Assembly (NCBI GenBank): GCA_016719755.1
Contig: JADJYM010000012.1
Span: forward strand, 315,001 to 379,000
Length of the DNA stretch: 64,000 nucleotides
From: Novosphingobium sp.
GTDB lineage: Bacteria; Pseudomonadota; Alphaproteobacteria; Sphingomonadales; Sphingomonadaceae
Reading direction: 5' to 3'
In this document: positions 1-12,574 of the stretch, one piece after another
Layout of the letters: each line of letters begins with the position of its first letter
How positions within the stretch are numbered: position 1 is the first letter of the stretch
The notes under the pieces: generated by a model
Database searches by the model: none
What the model was told of the DNA's origin: nothing
The model's input: the letters and a program-made list of their open reading frames with translations, nothing else
Program-made: the position numbers and the translations under genes

Positions 1-828
<828 letters not shown>

Positions 829-911
829 TCAAATCAAACGGTTAAACTGTGAATGGACACACCGGACACTGTCCTGACAAAAGGTTGTCCAGCGGGCAGG
901 AGATCAGGCGT

Positions 912-1199
912 TCAGCCGATGATCCCGAGGATGTCCGATTCCTTCATGATCAGCAGGTCTTCGCCGTTCAGCTTGACCTCGGTGCCGGACCACTTGCCGA
1001 ACAGCACGCGGTCGCCAGCCTTGACGTCCAGCGGAGTAACCTTGCCATCTTCGGCCTTGTTGCCGGCGCCAACGGCGACGACTTCGCCTTCGGCCGGCTT
1101 TTCCTTGGCGCTGTCGGGGATGATGATCCCGCCAGCGGTCTTTTCTTCGGCCTCGACGCGGCGAACCAGCACGCGATCGTGCAGGGGACGGAAGCTCAT
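912..1199 (-). CDS. groES: Co-chaperonin GroES (Hsp10)
   Basis: This is the 95-residue heptameric lid of the GroEL chamber. It starts [20 protein letters not shown] and carries the mobile-loop segment [16 protein letters not shown], followed by the conserved [15 protein letters not shown]. The open frame extends 29 codons further upstream, but the start at 1199 matches the family length and has GAGAGGA 7 nt before it. The longer version would run through the CIRCE operator. It is the first gene of the groESL operon. Confidence 0.98.
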   Translation of the reverse strand: MSFRPLHDRVLVRRVEAEEKTAGGIIIPDSAKEKPAEGEVVAVGAGNKAEDGKVTPLDVKAGDRVLFGKWSGTEVKLNGEDLLIMKESDILGIIG

Positions 1200-1233
1200 G
1201 TGGATTTCCTCTCTACATGACAGTTGAAATGTC

Positions 1234-1260
1234 TTGGCACTCCCCCACGGAGAGTGCCAG
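1234..1260 (-). promoter_or_regulatory. CIRCE operator (HrcA binding site) of groESL
   Basis: TTGGCACTC (1234-1242), a 9-nt spacer and GAGTGCCAG (1252-1260) form an inverted repeat matching the CIRCE consensus TTAGCACTC-N9-GAGTGCTAA, with about one change per arm. It sits directly downstream of the predicted -10 and 35 bp before the groES start, the usual place for HrcA repression. HrcA itself is not encoded in this window. Confidence 0.93.
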
Positions 1261-1267
1261 CGAGGCG

Positions 1268-1296
1268 CATATGGGTGGGGGTTCATCCGCCGTCAA
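1268..1296 (-). promoter_or_regulatory. groESL promoter
   Basis: On the minus strand, TTGACG (1291-1296) and CATATG (1268-1273) are separated by exactly 17 bp, immediately upstream of CIRCE. The same stretch reads CTTGAC...CCCATAT, resembling the heat-shock sigma-32 consensus, so either sigma factor or both may use it. It is predicted from motif and position only. Confidence 0.65.
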
Positions 1297-1332
1297 GGCG
1301 GGAGCCACGTAAAAAATCGCTTGGCGCGAATC

Positions 1333-2712
1333 TCAGGCCGGGAACAGTCCCAGCGCCTCGCGGCGGTGCCAGCGCCAGGTCAGCAGCGCGGCAACCACCA
1401 CCAGCCCGGCTGCCAGCCCGATCCATACGCCGATCCCGGCAAGCGGCGTGCGGAACCCCAGCCACAGACAGATGGCAAAGCCGACAACCCAGTAACCGAA
1501 CAGCGCCATGGCCATGGGTACGCGGGTATCCTGCAGCCCGCGCAGGGCTCCGGCCATCACCGCCTGGGCGCCATCGAACAGCTGGAAGGCGGCGGCGACC
1601 ATCATGTACTGCACCGCGAAGCCGACCAGCGCCGCGTTGTGCGCCGCCGCCGGATCGAGATAGAGGCTCAGGACAAAGCGCGGCGCGAACAGCATCAGCG
1701 CCGCGGGCACCAGCATGAACGATAGCGACAGCCCAAGGGCCACCCAGCCCGCCCGGCCCGCCGCCACCCGATCACCCGCGCCGAAGTGGTAGCCGACCCG
1801 GATCGTCGCCGCCTGACCGATTCCGAAGGGCACCTGGAAGGCCAGTGCTGCTACCTGCAGCGCCACCGCATGACCGGCAAGCTCTGCCGCGCCGATCCAG
1901 CCCATCAGCAGCGCCGCACCGCTGAACAGCCCGGCTTCCGCCAGGATTGTCAGGGCAATCGGGGTGCCCAGGCGGACAATCTCGCGCAGGCGCTGCCATT
2001 CGGGCCGCCACCAGCGGCCGAAGATGCGATAGCGGCGCAAGCGGCGATCGCTCCGGATCGCCGCGACATAGGCCGCCAGCATCGCCAGCGAGGTCAGCAC
2101 GCTGGACAGCGCCGAACCTTCCAGCCCCAGCGCCGGAGCGCCCAGGTTGCCGAACACGAACACCCAGTTGCCCGCCAGGTTGACCACGATCGCCAGCGCC
2201 GTGATCGCGGTGGCGAAGACCGGGCGGCCCAGCGCCGACACGAAGGTGCGCAGCACGCTGGCCGCGATCATCGGGATCATCGCCCACATCAGCACCCGCA
2301 TGAAGCCGCCCGCGCGCGCCGCCACCGCCGGTTCCTGCCCGGCGGCCAGCAGCAGCGTCTCGCCCATTGCCGAAATCGCCATGCCGCCCAGCCCCGTGGC
2401 CACGGCCAGCCACAGCGCCATGCGCACCGATCGGCGCACCTCGCGCACCGCGTGGGCGCGGCGCCCCAGTTCCGACGCGATCAGCGCGCCAGAGGCTCCG
2501 GTCAGCCCCGAAAGGCACCACAGCGTCAGCCCGAACACCGCCAGCGATACGCTGGATGCGGCGAGCGCCTCTTCGCCCAGCCGGGCCACGAAGATCATGT
2601 CTACCGCATGGACCAGCATCTGCAGCAGATTGGCAGCCGCCAGCGGCGCTGCGAGCCGCAGCGTCGCGCCCAGTTCGGCGCGCAGGGGGGAATGGCCGGT
2701 CGGTTCGGTCAT
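1333..2712 (-). CDS. MATE family multidrug/Na+(H+) antiporter
   Basis: This 459-residue inner-membrane exporter belongs to the MATE (NorM/DinF) family, which pumps cationic drugs and metabolites using Na+ or H+ gradients. The N-terminal half contains the typical segment LRLAAPLAAANLLQMLVHAVDMIFVARLG, split here as LRLAAPLAAANL and LLQMLVHAVDMIFVARLG. About 12 hydrophobic segments are spread over the protein, with internal two-fold similarity. The start at 2712 (MTEPTGHSP) is chosen because the 44 upstream codons are low-complexity and not family-like. It is divergent from the cytochrome c gene. The substrate cannot be predicted. Confidence 0.93.
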   Translation of the reverse strand: MTEPTGHSPLRAELGATLRLAAPLAAANLLQMLVHAVDMIFVARLGEEALAASSVSLAVFGLTLWCLSGLTGASGALIASELGRRAHAVREVRRSVRMALWLAVATGLGGMAISAMGETLLLAAGQEPAVAARAGGFMRVLMWAMIPMIAASVLRTFVSALGRPVFATAITALAIVVNLAGNWVFVFGNLGAPALGLEGSALSSVLTSLAMLAAYVAAIRSDRRLRRYRIFGRWWRPEWQRLREIVRLGTPIALTILAEAGLFSGAALLMGWIGAAELAGHAVALQVAALAFQVPFGIGQAATIRVGYHFGAGDRVAAGRAGWVALGLSLSFMLVPAALMLFAPRFVLSLYLDPAAAHNAALVGFAVQYMMVAAAFQLFDGAQAVMAGALRGLQDTRVPMAMALFGYWVVGFAICLWLGFRTPLAGIGVWIGLAAGLVVVAALLTWRWHRREALGLFPA

Positions 2713-2915
2713 GCAGCCGGGCCGGATAGGGCGCGGTTGCGGCCCGCGAAAGCAAAAATCGGAAAAAATGCCCGAATTGCGGACAGCCGTGCGAATCCTG
2801 CAACGGCAACCGCAACTTTCACACTTCCCGCCCGGGCGCGGCAAGACTAAGTGCTAGGCATTCAAGGGATCGCATCCATGGGGTGGAGCGTCCGCGTTTC
2901 ATGAAGGGACTGTAT

Positions 2916-3365
2916 ATGCGCATTGCCGGCAAGACTCTGGTGGCTCTCACCCTCGCACTGGGCCTCGCGGCCTGCGGATCGCCGCCCGAAGACAAGGCTG
3001 CCGATACTGCCGCCAGCGACACCGCCGCCCCTGCCGCGGCAACCACTGCCGCCGCAACCACTGCTGCCGCCGGAGCCAAGCCCGCCGCTTTCGCCCAGTG
3101 TGCCGCGTGCCACTCGGTCGAACCCGGCAAACATGGCGTCGGGCCCAGCCTGGCGGGCATTTATGGCACCAAGTCGGGCGAACTGGCGGGTTACACCTTC
3201 AGCGAGGCGATGAAGAAGGCCGCCCTCACCTGGGACGATGCCACGCTCGACGAATACCTGACCGCGCCGATGAAGAAGGTGCCCGGCACCAAGATGACCT
3301 ATGCGGGCATGTCCGACCCGGCCGCGCGCCAGGAAATCATCGCCTACCTCAAGACACTGAAGTAA
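2916..3365 (+). CDS. Class I cytochrome c, probable lipoprotein
   Basis: This is a 149-residue periplasmic electron carrier. The signal peptide ends in the lipobox LAAC (lipidated Cys20), so the protein is probably membrane-anchored. An Ala/Pro/Thr-rich linker (residues 28-58) joins it to a c-type domain with the haem motif CAACH (62-66) and a likely distal ligand Met127 in PGTKMTYAGM. AAGGGA lies 6 nt before the chosen ATG. Upstream in-frame starts at 2883 (GTG) and 2901 would put extra charged residues before the signal peptide. It stands alone between divergent and convergent neighbours, so its redox partner is unknown. Confidence 0.92.
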   Translation: MRIAGKTLVALTLALGLAACGSPPEDKAADTAASDTAAPAAATTAAATTAAAGAKPAAFAQCAACHSVEPGKHGVGPSLAGIYGTKSGELAGYTFSEAMKKAALTWDDATLDEYLTAPMKKVPGTKMTYAGMSDPAARQEIIAYLKTLK

Positions 3366-3380
3366 CGGCTTCGCTCTGGC

Positions 3381-3716
3381 CTAGAGGCGTGCGGCATCAA
3401 GCCTGCGCGCCCAGGCTTCCAGCAGTTCCTTCAGCAGCCGACCGCGAGCAAGACCGGGCGCATCCTCAGCGATGCGCTCGGCGATTTCGAATGTGAAGCT
3501 GTCTGCCCCGTGCGTGGTCCAGGCGGCCTGCAAGGCGGCGTTCGGGTGCGTCCCGTGCCGCAGGGTGAACCAGTGGCGGTTCCGGATGGTCGCCAGATCG
3601 GGCACGCCGCCCACCCATACTTGCGCCGACGCGGTGCAGCGTATCACGTAAACTCCGCTTTCCACCTTGCGCTGCCGGTAGGCTGCTACAGCAGCCTTTC
3701 GCTCATCATGGTTCAT
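3381..3716 (-). CDS. GIY-YIG nuclease-fold family protein
   Basis: The protein has 111 residues. The segment GVYVIRCTASAQVWVGG occupies the place of the GIY...YIG strands, and RNRHWFTLRHGTHPN follows like the arginine helix of the fold. The C-terminal part is an Arg/Leu-rich helix. The first signature is GVY rather than GIY and the second reads VWVG rather than YIG, so catalytic competence is uncertain. Small single-domain versions are common in sphingomonads with no assigned role. It is convergent with the cytochrome c gene, 15 bp away. Confidence 0.7.
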   Translation of the reverse strand: MNHDERKAAVAAYRQRKVESGVYVIRCTASAQVWVGGVPDLATIRNRHWFTLRHGTHPNAALQAAWTTHGADSFTFEIAERIAEDAPGLARGRLLKELLEAWARRLDAARL

Positions 3717-3775
3717 GCCCTGGCCCTTTCCGCTTGGTCCGCAAGCTATCCGATGTACGTCGATCGCACAATATC

Positions 3776-3815
3776 ATCCGGGTAAATTGACAAATATTTT
3801 ATCCGGGTTTATATG
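3776..3815 (+). promoter_or_regulatory. Promoter with a repeated ATCCGGGT operator-like motif
   Basis: TTGACA (3787-3792) and TATATG (3810-3815) are separated by 17 bp, a near-ideal sigma-70 promoter for the DUF2239 operon. The octamer ATCCGGGT occurs at 3776-3783, just upstream of the -35, and again at 3801-3808 inside the spacer. The copies are 25 bp apart, so a bound repressor would mask both promoter elements. The regulator is unknown. Confidence 0.7.
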
Positions 3816-3831
3816 GCGGGAAGAAGACGCC

Positions 3832-4437
3832 ATGACAGACCACCTAGCCACCCCCTGCACCGCCTTTGCAGCTGCCCGGAAAATCGCCAGCGGATCGCTG
3901 GTCGATGTTGCGCTGGCGATCAAGGCGCTCGCCAGTGCCGAACCTGTGTCGATCTTCGATGATCGCACCGGCAAGGTCATCGATCTTGATCTTCGCGGGT
4001 CGACGGCGGAGGTGGTCGGACGGCTGGCGAAGCAGGGCGAATCCGCATCAGGCACGGCTCGGCAAGCCGCCGGGGACGGCGCGCCCGCAGCGCGCGGGCG
4101 GCCCAGACTGGGCGTAGTCGCCCGCGAAGTGACCCTGTTGCCGCGCCATTGGGAGTGGCTGGCCCGGCAGCCCGGCGGGGCATCGCAGGCCTTGCGCCGG
4201 ATTGTCGACGAAGCGCGCCGCAGCGCGGCCGGCCAGGCCGGGGCAGCGGCCCGGCAAGAGCGGGCCTATCACTTTCTTTCAGCCATGGCCGGCGATCTGC
4301 CTGGCTATGAGGAAGCGATCCGCGCCCTGTTTGGCGACCAGCGCGATGCCTTCGCCGCGCGGATGGCGGGCTGGCCCGATGACATCAGAGAGCACGCCCT
4401 GCATCTGGCGGGACAGATCATGGAAGACGATGGATGA
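3832..4437 (+). CDS. DUF2239 family protein
   Basis: The protein has 201 residues and matches the DUF2239 pattern: an N-terminal MTDHLATPCTAFAAARKIASG block, the segment SIFDDRTGKVIDLDLRG, an LLPRHWEWLARQPGGASQ motif and an Arg/Ala-rich helical C-terminus. The family has no assigned biochemical function. The start at 3832 sits about 17 nt after the -10 box. A 39-codon upstream extension would run through the promoter and is rejected. The stop overlaps the next gene (ATGA-type overlap), so the two form an operon. Confidence 0.8.
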   Translation: MTDHLATPCTAFAAARKIASGSLVDVALAIKALASAEPVSIFDDRTGKVIDLDLRGSTAEVVGRLAKQGESASGTARQAAGDGAPAARGRPRLGVVAREVTLLPRHWEWLARQPGGASQALRRIVDEARRSAAGQAGAAARQERAYHFLSAMAGDLPGYEEAIRALFGDQRDAFAARMAGWPDDIREHALHLAGQIMEDDG

Positions 4438-4877
4438 TGAACGCGGCACTGCGCAAACAGCGGCTAAGGGCGTTTATCCGGCAGGTCTGGGACCTGGGCA
4501 ACAGCGCGGCGGCCGACGATTACATCGCCGAATGCTACCGGATCCATCACGATCCCGGCGATCCGTGGGATGGCCAAAGCCTGGATCTGGCCGGATACAA
4601 GGACCGCGTTGACCGATCGCGCGCCGCATTCCCCGATCAGGCGTTCGATATCCAGGGGCTGTTCGCCGATGGCGACCATGTGGTCATGACCTGGCTGTGG
4701 TCGGCCACGCATCGCGGCGATCTGCCGGGCTTTCCGGCAAGCGGGCGGACGATCCGCATGTCGGGCGCGACAGCCTATGGCTACGATGCCGATCACCGGC
4801 TGACCGGCCATTGGCAGATCACCGATCGGCTGGGCGTCTACCAGCAACTCCAGGCAAACCTCTCCGCCACGCGCTGA
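4434..4877 (+). CDS. SnoaL-like/ester cyclase family protein (NTF2 fold)
   Basis: The protein has 147 residues with the cone-shaped NTF2-like fold pattern: an N-terminal helix, DDYIAECYRIHHDPG, then FPDQAFDIQGLFADGDHVVMTW and a C-terminal strand with GHWQITDRLGVYQQL. The family includes polyketide cyclases but also many proteins of unknown substrate. Two consecutive ATG codons (4434 and 4437) overlap the stop of the DUF2239 gene, so translation is probably coupled. Co-regulation with DUF2239 from the ATCCGGGT promoter is inferred. Confidence 0.8.
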   Translation: MMNAALRKQRLRAFIRQVWDLGNSAAADDYIAECYRIHHDPGDPWDGQSLDLAGYKDRVDRSRAAFPDQAFDIQGLFADGDHVVMTWLWSATHRGDLPGFPASGRTIRMSGATAYGYDADHRLTGHWQITDRLGVYQQLQANLSATR

Positions 4878-4892
4878 CGGCGGCATTCATCC

Positions 4893-4928
4893 AACACAAA
4901 AAGGGCGGCCCCAGCGGGACCGCCCTTT
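4893..4928 (-). terminator. Rho-independent terminator of rplJL
   Basis: AAAGGGCGG (4900-4908) pairs with CCGCCCTTT (4920-4928), with further CCC/GGG pairing in the loop. On the minus strand the stem is followed by TTTTTGTG. It ends the rplJL transcript and may also stop the convergent SnoaL transcript. Confidence 0.88.
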
Positions 4929-4957
4929 CCTTGGATCTTCGCGAAGATCGGTCGAAA

Positions 4958-5329
4958 TTACTTGATTTCGACGGTGCCGCCAGCGGCAGTGATCTTGGCC
5001 TTGATTTCTTCGGCTTCCGCCTTGTTGACGGCTTCCTTGATCGCCTTCGGAGCGGCTTCCACCAGCGCCTTGGCTTCGGTCAGACCCAGCGCGGTGATGG
5101 CGCGGACTTCCTTGATGACGGCAATCTTGTTGCCGCCGTCACCGGTCAGGATGACGTCGAATTCGGTCTGTTCCTCAACCGCTTCGGCGGCAGCGGCGGG
5201 AGCAGCGGCAACCGCGACGGCAGCAGCGGCGGAAACGCCCCACGCTTCTTCGAGGGCCTTGGCGAGGTCAGCCGCCTCGAGGACGGTCAGCTTCGAAAGT
5301 TCTTCAACCAGCTTGGCGATATCGGCCAT
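4958..5329 (-). CDS. rplL: 50S ribosomal protein L7/L12
   Basis: The protein has 123 residues, the usual length. The N-terminal dimerisation domain ([20 protein letters not shown]) is followed by an Ala-rich hinge (residues about 34-51) and a C-terminal factor-binding domain with [20 protein letters not shown]. It forms the flexible stalk that recruits translational GTPases. It lies 66 bp downstream of rplJ in the same transcript. Confidence 0.98.
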   Translation of the reverse strand: MADIAKLVEELSKLTVLEAADLAKALEEAWGVSAAAAVAVAAAPAAAAEAVEEQTEFDVILTGDGGNKIAVIKEVRAITALGLTEAKALVEAAPKAIKEAVNKAEAEEIKAKITAAGGTVEIK

Positions 5330-5395
5330 GATGTTTCACTCCTGAATTGATGGCCGGAACGGGAAAGCCCGCCCCGGTAAATCGTTGGAACAGTC

Positions 5396-5908
5396 TTATG
5401 CAGCTTCCTTGGCGTAGGCGCCGAAGACGCGGGCCAGCTTCGCCGCCGGAGCGGTGGTGAGCTGGGCGATCTTCGTGGCCGGAGCCTGGACGAGGCCAAT
5501 GAGCGTGCCGCGCAGTTCGTCGAGCGAGGGCATCGAGGCGAGTGCCTTGATCCCGTCCGCGTTCAGAACCATGCTGCCCATTGCGCCGCCGACGATTTCG
5601 AGCTTGTCGTTCGTCTTGGCGAATTCCACGACCGCCTTGGCGGCGGCAACCGGATCGACCGAGCTGGCGATCGCGGTGGGGCCGGTGAGCATGTCACCGA
5701 TGCCCTCGTAGGCCGTGTCCTTGATGGCAAGCTTGGCCAGACTGTTCTTCGCAACCTTGTACGACGCCCCGACCTCGCGAACCTTCCCGCGCAGCACGGT
5801 GGACTGCGCCACCGTGAGGCCGAGGTTGCGGGTGATGACCACCACGCCGACCTCGTTGAAAGTCGCGTTGAGCTGGGCGACCGAATCGGCTTTCTGCGAA
5901 CGATCCAT
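5396..5908 (-). CDS. rplJ: 50S ribosomal protein L10
   Basis: The protein has 170 residues. The N-terminal rRNA-binding domain includes the [14 protein letters not shown] and [12 protein letters not shown] segments. The C-terminal helix ([16 protein letters not shown]) binds L7/L12 dimers. The L10-L12 complex normally represses its own mRNA by binding a leader structure, and a matching leader is present upstream. Here rplJL is transcribed away from rpoBC and is not preceded by rplKA. Confidence 0.98.
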   Translation of the reverse strand: MDRSQKADSVAQLNATFNEVGVVVITRNLGLTVAQSTVLRGKVREVGASYKVAKNSLAKLAIKDTAYEGIGDMLTGPTAIASSVDPVAAAKAVVEFAKTNDKLEIVGGAMGSMVLNADGIKALASMPSLDELRGTLIGLVQAPATKIAQLTTAPAAKLARVFGAYAKEAA

Positions 5909-6072
5909 GCCTTACTCCTTCACAAATGACCGCTTCGGGCGAACCCTGGGCGGCCGGCTACGTTTGTCCATGGCCACGAATGGCCACGGGCGAGTCCGTT
6001 CGAAGGGGAAGGAGGGGCGCAAAACGCCATGCCGGGCCGACGCCAACGGCGCGGGCCTGAAAGTCTCTGTCC

Positions 6073-6123
6073 CCGTCTAGGCTGGAGATTAAGGGGGAAG
6101 CCCCCACCAGCTGTCTCGGACGG
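6073..6123 (-). ncRNA. Probable L10-binding autoregulatory leader of rplJL
   Basis: In the minus-strand transcript, CCGTC (bases 6123-6119) pairs with GACGG (6077-6073). An asymmetric internal loop CGAGACAG opposite CCTA follows, then an inner CTGG/CCAG stem closed by GGGGGCTTCCCCC. A purine-rich asymmetric loop of this kind is what the L10-(L12)4 complex recognises in other proteobacterial rplJ leaders. The remaining 5' UTR (5909-6072) has no gene. The structure was worked out by eye. Confidence 0.6.
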
Positions 6124-6156
6124 TGAACGACGGGCAAGCCCGCCTTTCGGGGGCGG

Positions 6157-6184
6157 CCATTAGCAGCGCGGCGGCGCAAGTCAA
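6157..6184 (-). promoter_or_regulatory. rplJL promoter
   Basis: On the minus strand, TTGACT (6179-6184) and TAATGG (6157-6162) are separated by 16 bp. This puts transcription start near 6150 and gives a leader of about 240 nt holding the L10-type structure. The gap 5909-6260 therefore contains the rplJ leader and promoter and no protein gene. Confidence 0.6.
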
Positions 6185-6260
6185 GCTTTGCCGGGGCAGC
6201 GCGAGATCAAGGGCGGGCGCTTAGGCCGTTGTTAACCATGTGCTGGCAAAGCTTGCCGAC

Positions 6261-6905
6261 ATGACCGAACAGACCGCCACCGCGCCCGCCCCGTCCCTGC
6301 CCCGCTGGCTTACCGCCAGGCGGCTCGACCGGTTCGAACAGATCGCGATCGTCACGCTGTGGGCCCTGCTGGCGCACCGCGTCTACGTGGCTACCAATCC
6401 CTTCGCGCCGCTGGTGATGGTCGCCGAAACATCGGTGGTGATCTTCGTCCTGCTGCGCCGCCCGACCGAGGCGATCTCGCTGCGGCTGGGCGACTGGCTG
6501 CTGGCGATCACCGCCACCTATGCGCCGCTGCTGATCATGCCCGCACCCTCTGCCTGGCCTGCGCTGATCCCGCTGGCGGTGGGCCTGGTGCTGTTCGGCA
6601 ACGTCGTCCAGATCGCCGCCAAGCTGTTCCTGCGCCGCAGCTTCGGCATCGCCCCGGCCAACCGCGGGATCAAGAGCGACGGGATGTACCGCTTTGTCCG
6701 CCACCCGATGTACGCGGGCTATCTGTTCGTCCACATCGGCATCTTCCTGCTGATGCCCTCGCTGCTCAACCTGGCGGTCTATATCATCGGCTGGTGGGCC
6801 CAGATCCTGCGGCTGCTGGCCGAGGAGCGCCTGCTCAGCCAGGACGCTGCCTACCGCGAATACATGGCCAAGGTCCGCTGGCGGCTGGTTCCCGGACTGT
6901 TTTGA
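6261..6905 (+). CDS. Isoprenylcysteine carboxyl methyltransferase (ICMT)-like membrane methyltransferase
   Basis: The protein has 214 residues and about five hydrophobic segments. The C-terminal signature GMYRFVRHPMYAGYLFVHIG and the later EERLLSQDAAYREYMAKV are typical of the ICMT/PEMT-like family, which methylates lipidic substrates with SAM at the membrane. The bacterial substrate is unknown and prenylated-cysteine activity should not be assumed. ATG 6261 is preferred to an in-frame GTG at 6240. It is followed by a strong terminator, so it is monocistronic. Confidence 0.8.
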   Translation: MTEQTATAPAPSLPRWLTARRLDRFEQIAIVTLWALLAHRVYVATNPFAPLVMVAETSVVIFVLLRRPTEAISLRLGDWLLAITATYAPLLIMPAPSAWPALIPLAVGLVLFGNVVQIAAKLFLRRSFGIAPANRGIKSDGMYRFVRHPMYAGYLFVHIGIFLLMPSLLNLAVYIIGWWAQILRLLAEERLLSQDAAYREYMAKVRWRLVPGLF

Positions 6906-6930
6906 ACTCCCCTTGAAGGGGGCACATGGA

Positions 6931-6969
6931 AGACCGGCGCTTTTCGGGGGGAAAGCGCCGGTCTTTTTT
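6931..6969 (+). terminator. Rho-independent terminator
   Basis: AGACCGGCGCTTT (from 6931) pairs with AAAGCGCCGGTCT (to 6963) around a G-rich loop, followed by TTTTTTG. It ends the ICMT-like gene. Confidence 0.93.
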
Positions 6970-7028
6970 GTTGGGTGCGCCGAACGCATCCGGGCCTCCC
7001 GCGCCTCCTTAGACCAGCAAGCAAATCC

Positions 7029-7235
7029 TCACTCTTCCTTGTAACCCAGCAGGTCTCCCGGCTGGCATTCCAGCACCTGGCAGATCGATTCCAGCGTGGA
7101 GAAGCGGATCGCCTTGGCCTTGCCGGTCTTGAGGATCGAGAGATTGGCGAGAGTGATGTCGACCCGCTGGGCCAGATCGGTCAGGGTCATGCGGCGTTCG
7201 TGGAGCAGGTCGTCCAGTTTCACGGTGATCGGCAT
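7029..7235 (-). CDS. Small XRE/Cro-type HTH regulator (YozG-like)
   Basis: The 68-residue protein is almost entirely one helix-turn-helix domain: MTLTDLAQRVDITLANLSIL (helices 2-3) followed by FSTLESICQVLECQPGDLL. Such minimal Cro-like proteins are typically encoded after DUF2975 membrane proteins and are thought to regulate their own operon. The ATG overlaps the DUF2975 stop by one base (TGATG), indicating translational coupling. A GTG one codon earlier is a less likely start. The ATCGA repeats at the operon promoter are its most plausible target. Confidence 0.88.
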   Translation of the reverse strand: MPITVKLDDLLHERRMTLTDLAQRVDITLANLSILKTGKAKAIRFSTLESICQVLECQPGDLLGYKEE

Positions 7236-7765
7236 CACACGGTTCCCTCCAGTTCGCTGCGCATGGCCGTGCCTTCGCGGAACACCCGGGCGAGGATGAA
7301 CAGGACAATGGCGAGCAGCACACCGCCCGGCGAGATGCCGAAGTCGCTGGTCGCGTCCTCGACCACGGTGGTGATCCAGGCGCCGATTCCGCCGACCGGG
7401 ATCGCGGTCAGCTCGATCGCCACGGTCAGCCAGCCCATCTTCTGCAGGCGGTCGGCATTCTCCGGCACGAAGGGATCACCCCCGGCCACGCTGTCGATGA
7501 TCCGGCGCATCTCGCGCAGCCATAGAAAGGCCATCGCGGCCATCGCGGCCACCAGGGCCAGGATGAGGCAGATCGCGGCCAGCACTTCCCAGCCCTGCGC
7601 CCCGGGCGCGTGCTCGCCAAGCTTGACGAGCACCTGGTCATGGAAGGCAAGGACGAACCCGGCGGCAAGCACCACCGAACCGGCGACGACGGCAGCCAGG
7701 GCCTGACAGAAGATCACCAGCCAGCGGGCGCTGGTCAGCAGCGGATCGCGCTTGGATGCAGTCAT
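7235..7765 (-). CDS. DUF2975 membrane protein
   Basis: The 176-residue protein has four predicted membrane segments (about residues 14-40, 58-82, 113-138 and 145-165). The segment between helices 2 and 3 (RIIDSVAGGDPFVPENADRLQKMGW) carries the Asn/Leu/Gly-Trp pattern of DUF2975. The family has no known biochemical activity and is habitually paired with a downstream YozG-like HTH gene, as here. The start at 7765 (MTASKRDPLL) has AAAGG 8 nt upstream. Longer frames would run through the preceding small ORF and promoter. Confidence 0.87.
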   Translation of the reverse strand: MTASKRDPLLTSARWLVIFCQALAAVVAGSVVLAAGFVLAFHDQVLVKLGEHAPGAQGWEVLAAICLILALVAAMAAMAFLWLREMRRIIDSVAGGDPFVPENADRLQKMGWLTVAIELTAIPVGGIGAWITTVVEDATSDFGISPGGVLLAIVLFILARVFREGTAMRSELEGTV

Positions 7766-7797
7766 GGGAAATACCTTTCGCAGGGGACGAGGAAGGA

Positions 7798-7926
7798 TCA
7801 GGCCAGGGCCGGGACCATCACCGCGGCGGCGGGGCGCGCTTCGACCGGAGCCAGGGTCGGCGTCCACAGGCCGACCACGGCGGCGAAGGCGAGAGCGAAG
7901 GCGAAAACGGGGTTGGAACGGGTCAT
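7798..7926 (-). CDS. 42-residue hydrophobic peptide, first gene of the DUF2975 operon
   Basis: The ORF starts MTRSNPVFAFALAFAAVVGL and continues with a Pro/Ala-rich tail ending VPALA. It has a positively charged start, one hydrophobic stretch (residues 7-24) and a possible signal-peptidase site, so it is probably a secreted or membrane peptide. GGAG lies 8 nt before its ATG, and it sits 32 bp upstream of the DUF2975 start, directly behind a good promoter. Small peptides of this style are frequent and unnamed in sphingomonads. Function unknown. Confidence 0.6.
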   Translation of the reverse strand: MTRSNPVFAFALAFAAVVGLWTPTLAPVEARPAAAVMVPALA

Positions 7927-7948
7927 TGGTTGTTCTCCGATAAGGTTG

Positions 7949-8022
7949 ATATCGATATTCAATACATCGAGTCGCACTTGCCGTCAATCGAAAATATCGA
8001 AAAACAATATTCTCATGATCGA
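7949..8022 (-). promoter_or_regulatory. Promoter and ATCGA-repeat operator region of the 42-aa/DUF2975/XRE operon
   Basis: On the minus strand, TTGACG (7982-7987) and TATTGA (7959-7964) are 17 bp apart. The perfect palindrome ATATCGATAT (7949-7958) abuts the -10 at the start site. ATCGA occurs five times in 72 bp (7951, 7966, 7987, 7996, 8018), and AATAT...ATATT arms flank 7993-8011. The AT-rich patch contrasts with its surroundings and looks like an autoregulatory operator cluster. The gap 7927-8390 holds this region plus the rpoB leader. Confidence 0.65.
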
Positions 8023-8138
8023 AATACGGAAAACCTGCGGAAATGCGATGTCCCGCCAACCGGTCACGGGCTGGTGCCCCGGCCCCACGGAGCGGGATTG
8101 CTCCGGCGAATCGATTGGCCGCCGCCATGGTTCACGCA

Positions 8139-8167
8139 TTGACTCGCGCGCGCCTCCAGCCTAGGGG
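8139..8167 (+). promoter_or_regulatory. Candidate rpoBC promoter
   Basis: TTGACT (8139-8144) and TAGGGG (8162-8167) are separated by 17 bp, giving an rpoB leader of about 220 nt. The -10 is a poor match, so this is tentative. No ribosomal-protein gene precedes rpoB on this strand, so a dedicated promoter must lie in 8023-8390. Confidence 0.4.
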
Positions 8168-8390
8168 CACTGTCCGCTCGTTGCTTCGAGCAAGCACGGC
8201 CCATGCGCGGGGGCCGGGCACGGAAGGAAGCAGCGGGTCATCCAACTGACGCAAAGGCTGCGGGCTTCGGCTCCCTGAAGGGGAGGCGTTTGCCATGCGG
8301 CCTTTTTCGCGTCGGCATGGAACCAAGCCCCGTGCGTAGCAGATTTCCCGCCGGTTTTCCGGCACAGAGCAAAGAGGCACGAACCCTCCC

Positions 8391-12560
<4,170 letters not shown>

Positions 12561-12574
12561 GGCGAAGCCATTCT

